From positions 496,001 to 560,000 of the forward strand of contig NZ_JAGDZB010000001.1 of the NCBI RefSeq assembly GCF_049116215.1: 64,000 nucleotides of DNA, written 5' to 3'. The notes beneath the pieces are model-generated. The model saw only the letters and a list, made by a program, of their open reading frames with translations, searched no databases and was not told where the DNA came from. The translations under genes were made by a program, and so were the position numbers. How positions within the stretch are numbered: the stretch's first letter is position 1; each line of letters begins with the position of its first letter. Source of the DNA: Shimia sp049116215 (lineage in GTDB: Bacteria; Pseudomonadota; Alphaproteobacteria; Rhodobacterales; Rhodobacteraceae). Positions 17,317 through 26,184 of the stretch are shown in pieces.

Positions 17317-17610
17317 GTGAGCGCCGCCCCAGACACCACAGCCCCTGCGCCGGATCAGTACCTTCTACGTATGAAGGTCTGGTCCCAACGGACCTGGGTC
17401 GCGCGCTGCGACGACCATCTGTCTGGCGCCACGCTGGAAGCCCGTCTTGCTGACTTTCTGCAAGAAGCTTTTGAACACGCGCACACGCAGCCGGATCTAC
17501 TCGACAAAACCACCGCACAAATTGCCGAGGCCGTTATGGCTGGCATTTTACACAGCGAAACAGTGCCAGCCGAAGACCTTCAGGCCGCGCTTCACAAGAT
17601 AACCTCGTAA
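17317..17610 (+). CDS. Small unknown protein between deoC and ALDH16
   Basis: 97 residues from a GTG start with AAGGAC 7 nt upstream, 10 bp after deoC and 11 bp before the ALDH16 gene. Soluble; contains QYLLRMKVWSQRTWVARC and a helical C-terminal half (DKTTAQIAEAVMAGIL). The tight spacing on both sides argues that it is translated with the operon. I recognise no family. Confidence 0.6.
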   Translation: MSAAPDTTAPAPDQYLLRMKVWSQRTWVARCDDHLSGATLEARLADFLQEAFEHAHTQPDLLDKTTAQIAEAVMAGILHSETVPAEDLQAALHKITS

Positions 17611-17621
17611 GGGGAAGACAA

Positions 17622-19967
17622 ATGACCGTTAAAGAGATTTTTGACACCATGGACTACGGCCCCGCCCCCGAAAGCGCCGCAGATGCGCTGGCCTGGATTG
17701 TCGATCAAGGCGCGGCCTTTGGCCATTTCATCGACGGCGACTGGACCACACCACGCAAGGACTTTCAGTCCAAGAACCCGGCCAACGGCGAAACCCTTGC
17801 GGACCTGACTCAGGCGTCTCAAGACGAAGTCAACGCCGCCGTCAAAGCCGCGCGCAAAGCCCAAGTCAAATGGGATGGCCTCGGCGGCCACGGCCGTGCC
17901 AAGTACCTCTACGCCATCGCCCGCCTGCTGCAAAAACACAGCCGCCTGTTTGCGGTTCTGGAGACGCTCGACAACGGCAAACCGATCCGGGAAAGCCGCG
18001 ACATCGACATTCCGCTGGTACAGCGCCACTTCTACTACCACGCTGGCATGGCGCAACTGATGGAAGCGGAACTGCCCAACGCCCAAGCGCTCGGTGTTTG
18101 CGGTCAGATCATCCCATGGAACTTCCCGCTGTTGATGCTGGCGTGGAAAGTTGCGCCTGCTTTGGCGATGGGCAACACCGTGGTACTGAAACCCGCCGAA
18201 TACACCTCCCTAACAGCCATGGCCTTTGCCGACATCTGTCAGCAAGCAGGCCTGCCAGCAGGTGTGGTCAACATTGTCACCGGTGACGGCGCGGTGGGCG
18301 AAATGATCACCGCGCACGAAGACATCAACAAGGTCGCCTTTACCGGTTCGACTGACGTTGGCAAGCGCATCCGCGAAGCCACCGCTGGCTCCGGCAAGTC
18401 GCTGACTTTGGAGTTGGGTGGCAAATCCCCATACATCGTCTTTGAAGACGCCGACATCGACTCCGCCATCGAAGGTCTGGTTGACGCCATCTGGTTTAAC
18501 CAGGGGCAAGTCTGCTGCGCAGGCTCCCGCCTTCTGGTGCAGGAAGGCATTGCAGAGACGTTCTATCGCAAGCTCAAAACCCGCATGGACGGACTGCGTA
18601 TCGGCAACCCGCTCGACAAATGCATCGACGTGGGTGCTGTTGTCGATCCAGTCCAGCTGCAAACCATCACCGACATGGTCGCAGGCAATACCGACGGCGA
18701 GACCTATCAAGCCCCCATCGACATGCCGGTCGAGGGCTGTTTCTACCCGCCAACCCTGATCACTGGCCTCGCGCCGTCGTCTAAGCTGATGCAGGAAGAG
18801 ATCTTCGGGCCTGTGCTGGTCTCCACCACCTTCCGCACGCCTTCCGAAGCCGTCGCGCTGGCCAACAACACCCGTTACGGTCTTGCGGCCACGCTCTGGA
18901 CCGAAAACGTGAACCTCGCTCTGGACATCGCGCCCAAACTGGTTGCCGGCGTGGTCTGGGTCAACGCCACCAACCTGTTTGACGCGGCCGCCGGCTTTGG
19001 CGGTGTGCGTGAAAGCGGCTACGGCCGCGAAGGGGGCTGGGAAGGGCTATCCGCCTACACCAAACCCAAAGGCGCGCCCAAGGCGCTCAAGCCTGTCGAG
19101 GCTTTCACCGGCGACAAAGGCCCAAGTGACCCGCTGGACCGGACGCCCAAACTCTACGTCGGCGGCAAACAAGCCCGCCCGGATGGCGGTTACAGCCAGA
19201 ACATCTATGGCAAAGACGGAACGTTGCTCGGCCAGACCCCGATCGCCAACCGCAAAGATGTGCGCAACGCCGTTGAGGCCGCTCACGCCGCCAAAGGCTG
19301 GTCCGGCACCACAGGCCACCTGCGCGCGCAAATCCTCTACTACATCGCGGAAAACCTCTCTGCCCGCAAAGACGAGTTTGCCACCCGCGTGAACCTTCTG
19401 ACCGGCGGAAAGACCGGCGCCGCAGAGGTCGAAACCTCAATCCGCCGCCTCTTCACCTACGCTGCTTGGGCCGACAAATATGATGGCCAGGCGCACGGTG
19501 TCCCGATCCGAGGCGTGGCCCTTGCGATGAAGGAGCCAGTGGGCGTGATTGGTGCGCTCTGTGCGGATGACGCCCCGCTTCTGGGTCTGATCTCCGCCAT
19601 GGCGCCGGCTATTGCCATGGGCAACCGCGCCGTACTGGTCGCCTCGGAAGCCTTCCCTCTGGCCGCCACAGACTTCTACCAGGTACTAGAAACCTCCGAC
19701 GTTCCGGGCGGTGTGGTCAACATCCTCACCGGCGCCCACGCCGAACTGGCTGCCCCCTTGGCCAGCCACCTCGATGTGGATGCGGTGTGGTCGTTCTCCT
19801 CCTCCGATGTCTCTGCTGAGATCGAACACGCCAGCGCAGGCAACCTGAAAAGAACCTGGGTCAACAACGGTCTCACACGGGACTGGATGGGCGCCGAAGG
19901 CGAAGGCCGTACCTTCCTGCAGGCCGCCACTGAAATCAAAAACATCTGGGTGCCCTACGGCGAATAA
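17622..19967 (+). CDS. Two-domain aldehyde dehydrogenase, ALDH16 type
   Basis: 781 residues: two ALDH domains in tandem. Domain 1 (about 30-490) is complete, with IIPWNFPLLMLAWKVAPALA, TGSTDVGKRIREA, LELGGKSPYIVFEDADID and FNQGQVCCAGSR, the nucleophile being Cys298. Domain 2 (about 510-775) is shortened and has no such cysteine. This layout matches ALDH16, whose bacterial members keep the active cysteine. It presumably oxidises an aldehyde with NAD; the deoC neighbour suggests acetaldehyde or a related product. Start ATG follows aggggaag. An intrinsic terminator follows the stop. Confidence 0.88.
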   Translation: MTVKEIFDTMDYGPAPESAADALAWIVDQGAAFGHFIDGDWTTPRKDFQSKNPANGETLADLTQASQDEVNAAVKAARKAQVKWDGLGGHGRAKYLYAIARLLQKHSRLFAVLETLDNGKPIRESRDIDIPLVQRHFYYHAGMAQLMEAELPNAQALGVCGQIIPWNFPLLMLAWKVAPALAMGNTVVLKPAEYTSLTAMAFADICQQAGLPAGVVNIVTGDGAVGEMITAHEDINKVAFTGSTDVGKRIREATAGSGKSLTLELGGKSPYIVFEDADIDSAIEGLVDAIWFNQGQVCCAGSRLLVQEGIAETFYRKLKTRMDGLRIGNPLDKCIDVGAVVDPVQLQTITDMVAGNTDGETYQAPIDMPVEGCFYPPTLITGLAPSSKLMQEEIFGPVLVSTTFRTPSEAVALANNTRYGLAATLWTENVNLALDIAPKLVAGVVWVNATNLFDAAAGFGGVRESGYGREGGWEGLSAYTKPKGAPKALKPVEAFTGDKGPSDPLDRTPKLYVGGKQARPDGGYSQNIYGKDGTLLGQTPIANRKDVRNAVEAAHAAKGWSGTTGHLRAQILYYIAENLSARKDEFATRVNLLTGGKTGAAEVETSIRRLFTYAAWADKYDGQAHGVPIRGVALAMKEPVGVIGALCADDAPLLGLISAMAPAIAMGNRAVLVASEAFPLAATDFYQVLETSDVPGGVVNILTGAHAELAAPLASHLDVDAVWSFSSSDVSAEIEHASAGNLKRTWVNNGLTRDWMGAEGEGRTFLQAATEIKNIWVPYGE

Positions 19968-19980
19968 GCCAATCCATCAC

Positions 19981-20020
19981 AAAAAAAGCGCCGATGATCC
20001 CTCATCGGCGCTTTTTCTTT
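19981..20020. terminator. Bidirectional intrinsic terminator
   Basis: A-tract, stem GCGCCGATGA (19988-19997), loop TCCC, stem TCATCGGCGC (20002-20011), then TTTTTCTTTT. Ends the deoC operon and, read the other way, the convergent chemotaxis-receptor operon. Confidence 0.92.
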
Positions 20021-20036
20021 TCGGGACATACAGTAT

Positions 20037-21626
20037 TTAGGCGGCGGCCCAGGCGGCATCATCACCATCGTCATCAAACATCTCAACGTCACCGGTCTCA
20101 GGCGTCACTGCCGCGACGCGGAACCCGCCCAGTGCTGTCACCAAACGGTCGACCGCCATATCAAGGCTGGATGTCGCGGCAGAGGCCTCCTCCGCCCGCG
20201 CGGCATTGGCCTGAGTCTCGCTGCCAATGGTCTGCATGCTGCCACGGATCTTCTCAACCGATTGCGCTTGCTCAGAGGACACATCGGAGATTTCCGCCAC
20301 ATTGCCTGAGACTTGATTCACATCCCCCAAGATCGCCTCCAGCGCCTCGCCAACCTGCCGCACCAAGGCTACGCCGTTGGTTACATGTCCGTTGCTTTCC
20401 GAAATTAGCTTGTTGATATTCTGCGCGGCCTCGGCAGAGCGATGCGCCAGTTCACGCACCTCCGAAGCAACAATCGCAAAACCTGCACCAGCTTCACCCG
20501 CTCGGGCCGCTTCGACACCAGCATTCAACGCCAAAAGGTTGGTTTGGAACGCGATATCTTCGATCAGAGTCACAACGTGGTCAATCTGCGAAGAGGAGGC
20601 CTCAATTTCATCCATTGTACTGACGGCTTGCCGAACAACCTCCGCTCCGCTGCTTGTCATGCTGCGAGTGTTGTCAAACCGTTCCTGAGTGGACTTTGCC
20701 TTTGCAACGGCCCCGTTCATCGCATCTGCAATCTCTTCCACAGCCGTTGTGACACCCTGCAAGGCATCGGCTTGCCGCTCTGAGCTGTGCGCCACACTAT
20801 TGGAGACCTCTGACAGCTCGCGACTGTCAATTTCAATCTGACTGGAAACCGAGGTCACAGAGTTAATAATGCCGCTCAGCGACGTGACAGCGTCATTAAA
20901 GCTCTTCCTCAACGCCTCGTAGCTTTTATCAAACGGCTTATCGATTGCCGCGTCCAGATTGCCATCGGCAATACGAGTTAGACGTTCGTGCAACGTCGTG
21001 ACAACATCTGCCTGGGCCTTTTCACGTGCCTCTATGCCGGCCTTCTCGAGCTGTAACGCATCCATGGTTTCGGAGAGCACGGCCTGCTCTTTGTTGCGTT
21101 CGTTCATCTGACGCAGCGTTGTCATGACTGAAGTCAGTAGAATGCCCGTTTCCGCGATCACAACAATTGCGTGCAGAACAGTTCGGCCCACGTTCTCCAT
21201 CAAATCAACTGAAGGATACACCATCGACGGCCAGAGGAAGGTCAATGCCAAGTGATGAACGGCCGTTACGCCTGCCCCCACCAACAAAGACGCCGGGCAA
21301 GTCATCAATGTCAGCATCGCCAACGCAGCAAAAAACACCATGTGTACATCCAATTGCCATGCATGACCTGCCATCGACGCCAGGATCAGCGCAATCTGTC
21401 CGACCACGGCCACTGTCACACTCAAGCGAGCTGCCAGGTTTCCACCGAGCCGGAAGGCATAGAACGCCAATGCGGCAAAGGTGCCAGCTGAAGCGCCAAT
21501 CATCACAAACTGCCCACTTCGCAGAAAGGCAATTGTAGCCGCAGTGGCCCCCAGAACGGCCGCCACAATAGCTAGAACTTTCACGCCCGTTTGACGGGCT
21601 TTAGTCAATTTCAGATCTTCAATCAT
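20037..21626 (-). CDS. Methyl-accepting chemotaxis protein
   Basis: 529 residues. Residues about 15-165 hold several membrane segments with short loops, so there is no large periplasmic sensor. Next come a HAMP-like region (LHERLTRIADGNLDAAI) and a cytoplasmic signalling helix pair whose tip reads IAFQTNLLALNAGVEAARAG, the binding site for CheA/CheW. The C-terminus is acidic (DVEMFDDDGDDAAW). It probably senses a membrane or cytoplasmic signal. Its ATG overlaps the stop of the small upstream gene by 4 bp. Confidence 0.9.
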   Translation of the reverse strand: MIEDLKLTKARQTGVKVLAIVAAVLGATAATIAFLRSGQFVMIGASAGTFAALAFYAFRLGGNLAARLSVTVAVVGQIALILASMAGHAWQLDVHMVFFAALAMLTLMTCPASLLVGAGVTAVHHLALTFLWPSMVYPSVDLMENVGRTVLHAIVVIAETGILLTSVMTTLRQMNERNKEQAVLSETMDALQLEKAGIEAREKAQADVVTTLHERLTRIADGNLDAAIDKPFDKSYEALRKSFNDAVTSLSGIINSVTSVSSQIEIDSRELSEVSNSVAHSSERQADALQGVTTAVEEIADAMNGAVAKAKSTQERFDNTRSMTSSGAEVVRQAVSTMDEIEASSSQIDHVVTLIEDIAFQTNLLALNAGVEAARAGEAGAGFAIVASEVRELAHRSAEAAQNINKLISESNGHVTNGVALVRQVGEALEAILGDVNQVSGNVAEISDVSSEQAQSVEKIRGSMQTIGSETQANAARAEEASAATSSLDMAVDRLVTALGGFRVAAVTPETGDVEMFDDDGDDAAWAAA

Positions 21627-21934
21627 TTTGCATCACCACACAGCCAGGAGAGCGCTTCGCCGTCCAGAATGGCCCAGGCTCCGTTCCGTTTCAGTCTCTG
21701 TTCAAATCCATCGTCGTCTGACACTCCCATAACCGCCAATGGTGCACGCGCTACGCCCACCACCCAGCCGCCAGAGCCCTCAACCAGTTCTGTCAGGTCT
21801 GTCCCCGGCCGCGCGACAATCAAAACCGGCCCACCCGTTTTCACAGGTGCGCTGACAATTGCCAAAACCGGGGTCACGGTCAGGCAAAAGACAACAGCGA
21901 GAATCGCCGGAAGATATTGCATGCGTTGGGTCAT
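21623..21934 (-). CDS. Small exported protein coupled to chemotaxis receptor
   Basis: 103 residues from the ATG at 21934 (gaaggg upstream). N-terminal Sec-like signal MQYLPAILAVVFCLTVTPVLA preceded by MTQR, then a short domain with PVLIVARPGTDLTELVEGSGG and a closing AWAILDGEALSWLCG. It overlaps the chemotaxis receptor start by 4 bp (ATGA), so the two are translated together; it could be a periplasmic partner of the receptor. No family recognised; function is inference from coupling only. Confidence 0.65.
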   Translation of the reverse strand: MTQRMQYLPAILAVVFCLTVTPVLAIVSAPVKTGGPVLIVARPGTDLTELVEGSGGWVVGVARAPLAVMGVSDDDGFEQRLKRNGAWAILDGEALSWLCGDAK

Positions 21935-22041
21935 CCTGCCCTTCTTCGGACAAAACAGTTTCCAGCCGCTTAATTTCGCAGGAGGAATTAGTTTGCGCGG
22001 CAAAATTACCAAGCGTCAGATCGCGCTCACCGGCCAAAAGA

Positions 22042-22070
22042 AAAGCGCGCCGGGAAACCCAGCGCGCTTT
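22042..22070 (-). terminator. Terminator after peroxiredoxin
   Basis: AAAGCGCGC-cgggaaaccca-GCGCGCTTT. Read on the minus strand it follows the peroxiredoxin stop and ends in a short T-run (ctttt), so it is the likely end of that transcript. Confidence 0.75.
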
Positions 22071-22104
22071 CAAAATGTCCAAACCGGTTATTAGTACCGG
22101 GTAC

Positions 22105-22758
22105 TTAACCTGGCAGCTTGGTGGTGCGCAGGTATGGGAAATGCGTGGTGAACTCACCGTATTTCGCCTTTGCATCCGCATCGCTCACCGCAACCGGAAT
22201 CACCACATCGCCACCTGGGGTCCAGTTCGCAGGCGTAGCGACGTTCTCTTTTGCCGCAGTCTGCAAACCATCCAACGCGCGCAGCACCTCGGCAAAGTTG
22301 CGACCCACGTTCATCGGATAGGTCATCGACAGTTTCAGCTGCTTGTCCGGCCCAATGATGAACACAGAACGCACAGTTGCGCTGTCCGCAGGCGTACGAC
22401 CATCCGGCAAATAGGCTTCTGCGGGCAGCATGTCGAAGGCTTTGGACACAACCAGACCGTCATCAGCAATGATCGGGAAACCCGCGCCGGTGCCTGCATA
22501 GGACTCGATGTCTTTCTTCCAGCCTTTGTGGTCTTCCACACCATCCACGGACACACCAATCACCTTTGTGCCGCGCGCCTGCCACTCATCAGCAAGCTGC
22601 GCCACGGCGCCAAACTCAGTGGTGCAAACCGGTGTAAAATCTTTGGGGTGAGAGAACAGAATGGCCCAGCTGTCGCCGATCCAGTCGTGAAAAGTAATCG
22701 TGCCCTGATCCGTCTCGGCGGTGAAATTTGGCACAACATCATTGATTCGCAAGCCCAT
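22105..22758 (-). CDS. 1-Cys peroxiredoxin (Prx6 type)
   Basis: 217 residues. Catalytic site SHPKDFTPVCTTEFG with the peroxidatic Cys at about residue 45, then the Prx6-type long C-terminal part (FPIIADDGLVVSKAFDML; WTPGGDVVIPVAVSDADAKAKYG). No resolving cysteine of the 2-Cys type is seen. Reduces hydrogen peroxide and organic peroxides in the cytoplasm. Start ATG 22758 is set by GGGAGA upstream and by the family N-terminus MGLRINDVVPNF. Divergent from the aldehyde dehydrogenase. Confidence 0.92.
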   Translation of the reverse strand: MGLRINDVVPNFTAETDQGTITFHDWIGDSWAILFSHPKDFTPVCTTEFGAVAQLADEWQARGTKVIGVSVDGVEDHKGWKKDIESYAGTGAGFPIIADDGLVVSKAFDMLPAEAYLPDGRTPADSATVRSVFIIGPDKQLKLSMTYPMNVGRNFAEVLRALDGLQTAAKENVATPANWTPGGDVVIPVAVSDADAKAKYGEFTTHFPYLRTTKLPG

Positions 22759-22917
22759 GGGTATCTCCCTCGCTGTGGGTCGCACAGTCCGCCTTGCCAA
22801 ACGAATGCGAGGCAATTCTCGCGGGTGGGGCGGTCTGTAAAAACGGTTTTTGTCGCAAAACGACTGTCCGCAGACTACATCTGTCTTTTTTGAACGCCAC
22901 CCCTTTACCGGAAGAAA

Positions 22918-22933
22918 TAATTTGATCAAATTA
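22918..22933. promoter_or_regulatory. Palindrome TAATTTGATCAAATTA
   Basis: Perfect 16-bp palindrome, 82 bp before the aldehyde dehydrogenase ATG. Its inner 14 bp are identical to the palindrome before the aminotransferase at 8821-8834. It lies in the 256-bp gap between divergent peroxiredoxin and aldehyde dehydrogenase genes and is likely an operator. Confidence 0.62.
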
Positions 22934-23014
22934 CTTGTGACCGCGCGTCGCCCCACTTGCGGCTCCCCGTTAAGCCGCGCAGACTGACGCCAAGATCGAG
23001 AGGGAGTGAACACC

Positions 23015-24442
23015 ATGATCGAGAAACGCCAATTCTACATCAACGGCCAATGGGTCGACCCCGTTGCCGCCAATGACCTGCCTGTCATTGACCCCGCCAC
23101 CGAAGAAACCTGCGCCGTGATTTCGCTCGGCGATCAGGCCGACACCGACGCCGCAGTGGCTGCGGCCCGCGCCGCATTCCCTGCCTGGGCAGACACGCCT
23201 TTGGAAGAGCGCGTGGCGAAGGTCAAAAAGCTGCGTGAAATTTACATGGCCCGCCGTGATGACATGGCTGAGGCCATGCGCCTGGAAATGGGGGCGCCAA
23301 CCGATCTGGCCAAAAACAACCAATGGGGCGCCGGTGTCTGGCATCTCGATGGCTTCCTCGAAGCTCTGGAAGACTTCGAATTTGAATATGCCATGGGCGC
23401 GGACCGCATGCGCAAAGAGCCCATTGGCGTCTGCGCCATGATCACCCCATGGAACTGGCCGATGAATCAGGTCTTCCTGAAGGCCATCCCAGCGCTGCTC
23501 GTCGGTTGCACCATGGTGTTAAAGCCATCTGAAATCGCCCCCCTCTCCTCCATTGTCTTCACCGAAATGATGGACGAAGCCGGCTTCCCCGCGGGCGTTT
23601 TCAACATGGTCAATGGTGACGGTGTGGGTGTCGGCTCCCAGCTCTCCGCACATCCTGATGTGGACATGGTGTCCTTCACCGGCTCTACCCGCGCAGGCAT
23701 CGCCATCTCCAAGGCTGCCGCTGACACCCTCAAACGTGTGAGCCTTGAGCTCGGCGGCAAAGGCGCCAACATTATCTTTGCCGACGCAGACGAGAAAGCC
23801 GTGAAGCGCGGCGTGATCCACTGCATGCAAAACTCTGGCCAATCCTGTAACGCGCCAACCCGTATGATGGTCGAAAGCAGCCGCTATGCCGAAGCTGTGG
23901 ACCAAGCCAAAGCCGCAGCGGACGCAACCCAAGTTGGTGCCACCACAGAGTCCGGCCGTCACATCGGCCCTGTGGTGTCCGAGCTGCAGTTCAACAAGAT
24001 CCAAGGTCTGATTGAGACCGGCATCAAAGAGGGCGCCACTTTGGTCTCTGGCGGCTTGGGCCGTCCGGAAGGCATGAACAAAGGCTTCTTTGTGCGTCCA
24101 ACCGTCTTTGCCGACGTGACCCCGGATATGACCATCTACCGCGAAGAAATCTTCGGTCCAGTGTTGGCAATCTCTCCGTTTGAGAGCGAAGAGCAAGCTG
24201 TGCAAATGGCCAATGACACGGTCTATGGCCTGACCAACTACATCCAGACACAGGACGACGACAAACGCCTGCGTGTGGCGCGTCAGGTCCGTTCTGGCAT
24301 GGTGGAAACCAACGGCGTATCGCGTATCAACGGCTCGCCTTTTGGCGGCTACGGTCAGTCTGGCAACGGCCGCGAGGGCGGCACTTGGGGGCTGGAAGAG
24401 TTCTGCGAAACCAAATCCATCAGCGGCGTGCCCATGGCGTAA
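23015..24442 (+). CDS. NAD(P)-dependent aldehyde dehydrogenase
   Basis: 475 residues, a single complete ALDH domain: MITPWNWPMNQVFLKAIPAL, FTGSTRAGIAIS, LELGGKGANIIFADAD and the nucleophile in NSGQSCNAPTRM; the EIFGPVLAI block is near the end. Oxidises an aldehyde to the acid; substrate not readable. ATG at 23015 follows GGGAG. It stands alone between a divergent peroxiredoxin and a terminator. The palindrome shared with the aminotransferase gene suggests it removes the aldehyde that the aminotransferase makes. Confidence 0.9.
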   Translation: MIEKRQFYINGQWVDPVAANDLPVIDPATEETCAVISLGDQADTDAAVAAARAAFPAWADTPLEERVAKVKKLREIYMARRDDMAEAMRLEMGAPTDLAKNNQWGAGVWHLDGFLEALEDFEFEYAMGADRMRKEPIGVCAMITPWNWPMNQVFLKAIPALLVGCTMVLKPSEIAPLSSIVFTEMMDEAGFPAGVFNMVNGDGVGVGSQLSAHPDVDMVSFTGSTRAGIAISKAAADTLKRVSLELGGKGANIIFADADEKAVKRGVIHCMQNSGQSCNAPTRMMVESSRYAEAVDQAKAAADATQVGATTESGRHIGPVVSELQFNKIQGLIETGIKEGATLVSGGLGRPEGMNKGFFVRPTVFADVTPDMTIYREEIFGPVLAISPFESEEQAVQMANDTVYGLTNYIQTQDDDKRLRVARQVRSGMVETNGVSRINGSPFGGYGQSGNGREGGTWGLEEFCETKSISGVPMA

Positions 24443-24468
24443 CGTCGCCCTCACTACCCTGAAAAAGA

Positions 24469-24502
24469 AACAGCCGCAGACCCTCGTCTGCGGCTGTTTT
24501 TT
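24469..24502. terminator. Bidirectional intrinsic terminator
   Basis: Stem CAGCCGCAGA/TCTGCGGCTG with loop CCCTCG, flanked by gaaaaagaaa and TTTTTT. Ends the aldehyde dehydrogenase transcript and probably that of the convergent helicase. Confidence 0.92.
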
Positions 24503-24508
24503 ATGGAC

Positions 24509-25828
24509 TTAAGCGGCGGATTTGCGCGGTCGGTTGCGCCGACGACGCCCGCCACTGGGTTTGCCTCCGGCATTTCCTCCCGGCTTGCCACCGGGCTTCC
24601 CGCCAGGCTTGCCACCGGCGTTTGCTCCACCGCGGCCACGGGATTTCTGACCCTGACCAGCAGCAGCGCGCGCGTCCCGCGCATATTGCTTACTGGACTC
24701 GGCAGGTTCCCATTCAGGCCGATCAAACTTCCGGCCAATCAGCTTCTCAATGTCTTTCAGGTAGTCGCGCTCATCCGAGGCACAGAAAGAGATGGCTTGG
24801 CCATCCCGCCCGGCCCGCGCGGTGCGGCCAATCCGGTGCACATAGCTTTCCGCAACATTGGGCAGGTCAAAGTTGATCACCAGCGAGATCGCCGGAATAT
24901 CAATGCCCCGCGCCGCCACATCCGTAGCCACCAAAATGGTCACGTCTCCATCGCGAAAGGCCTTGATCGCCCGATCGCGCTGACCCTGGCTTTTGTTGCC
25001 GTGGATCGAAGCCGCATTGAAGCCCTCGGCCACCAGCTGCTTCATCATGCGCTCCGCACCGTGTTTGGTGCGCGAGAAGATCAGCGTGCTCTTATCTTTG
25101 TTTTCATTCAGAATTTCACGCAATCGAACGCGCTTCTCGCCCTTTTCGTGATATTCCACCGACTGGGTGATCTTATCCGCGGTCTTACCGGGAGGGGCAC
25201 ATTCCACGCGCTTCGGATCCGTCAGATAGCTCTGGCTCAACTCGTTCATCTGTTTAGGCATCGTGGCCGAAAACAGCATGGTTTGACGCGGTGTGCCCAA
25301 GTGCGGCGCAATTTTGCGCAAGGAGTGAATGAAGCCCATGTCCAGCATCTGGTCAGCCTCATCCAGCACCAGATAGCCCACGGTCGACAGATCAATCTCT
25401 TTGCGATCCAACAGGTCGATCAACCGGCCCGGCGTGGCCACCAGAATGTCACAGCCGCGCTTCAGCATGCCAATCTGGCGGTTGATGGATTGTCCACCGA
25501 CCACGGTCATGACCTTCATCGGCGTGCCCTGCACCATCGGGCGCAGGTTGTCAGCGATCTGATTGACCAACTCACGGGTTGGCGCAAGCACCAGCGCTTT
25601 GACAGATTTGGGCAAAGGGCGACCCGGCGTCGCCAAAAGCCGATCCATCATTGGCAGCCCAAAGGCCAGCGATTTACCGGTGCCGGTCTGGGCCAGCCCC
25701 ATAATGTCATGGCCCTTCAAGGCCAAAGGAATGGCTTTCTCCTGAATCGGAGTTGGCTTGTCAAAGCCGGCCTTGTCCAAGCCCTTTAGCAGTGTGGACG
25801 ACAGGCCCAGCTGTTCGAATGTTGACAC
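24509..25828 (-). CDS. rhlE: DEAD-box RNA helicase (RhlE type)
   Basis: 439 residues. All DEAD-box motifs are present: PTPIQEKAIPLALKG, AQTGTGKS (Walker A), APTRELVNQI, VATPGRL, LDEADQMLDMGF, SATMP, ATDVAARGIDI and HRIGRTARAG. The C-terminal ~55 residues are basic and glycine-rich with a GGKPGGKPGGKPGGNAGGKP repeat and an RRRRNRPRK end, typical for RNA contact. Unwinds RNA in decay or ribosome assembly. I take the GTG at 25828 (AAAGGA 6 nt upstream, product starts STFEQLGL) over a longer in-frame start at 25945. Confidence 0.88.
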   Translation of the reverse strand: MSTFEQLGLSSTLLKGLDKAGFDKPTPIQEKAIPLALKGHDIMGLAQTGTGKSLAFGLPMMDRLLATPGRPLPKSVKALVLAPTRELVNQIADNLRPMVQGTPMKVMTVVGGQSINRQIGMLKRGCDILVATPGRLIDLLDRKEIDLSTVGYLVLDEADQMLDMGFIHSLRKIAPHLGTPRQTMLFSATMPKQMNELSQSYLTDPKRVECAPPGKTADKITQSVEYHEKGEKRVRLREILNENKDKSTLIFSRTKHGAERMMKQLVAEGFNAASIHGNKSQGQRDRAIKAFRDGDVTILVATDVAARGIDIPAISLVINFDLPNVAESYVHRIGRTARAGRDGQAISFCASDERDYLKDIEKLIGRKFDRPEWEPAESSKQYARDARAAAGQGQKSRGRGGANAGGKPGGKPGGKPGGNAGGKPSGGRRRRNRPRKSAA

Positions 25829-26184
25829 AAAATGTCCTTTCACGCCACGCACGCCCTCGGCGCCACGCAGCAAAACGTCATCGGCCCCGTTTGGGGCCGC
25901 AATCGGGTTCGGCAGCACCGCCACGGCGCAAATCATTTTGCGCACGCCCAGCCTGTCCGTTGGAACCCTGCGTGATGGGAACGAGAGGTGTCGCTGATGC
26001 GTCCGTCAGGTCTCTTAGGATAAGACAAACCCCGGCGCGGCATGCTCACGCGGCTGCGCAACGACCCGCTCCACATATAGCGCCCGCTGCCAAAGTCAAC
26101 CTTCATAGCAAAAAGGACCGATGCAATTGCACCGGTCCTGATTTCATTTCTTACTAGATTTTGCGGCTGTCCCGCCCTGCGAGA
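25829..26184. other. Intergenic region: helicase leader and tau terminator
   Basis: 356 bp. The right half contains a hairpin that ends the tau transport operon (listed separately). The left half is the upstream region of the helicase gene; it is open in the helicase frame for 117 bp, but codon use and the strong ribosome site favour the downstream GTG. No other gene is seen. Confidence 0.5.
26109..26139 (-). terminator. Terminator of tauABC
   Basis: AGGACCG (26114-26120) pairs with CGGTCCT (26133-26139), and the loop contains the palindrome TGCAATTGCA. Read on the minus strand it is followed by TTTTTGC. It lies 46 bp after the tauC stop. Confidence 0.75.

Noticed and set aside
22918..22933. 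FNR/Anr or Crp box for TTTGATCAAA
   Set aside because: FNR sites need TTGAT and ATCAA separated by four bases; here the half sites overlap in a compact palindrome, so another regulator is more likely.
24530..24620. Short tandem repeats that could look like a repeat array
   Set aside because: They code for the Gly-Lys-Pro-Gly repeat in the basic tail of the helicase; there are no spacers, so not a CRISPR.
24503..25789. 428-codon frame antisense to the helicase
   Set aside because: Complement of DEAD-box motifs; no start signal and no recognisable domain.
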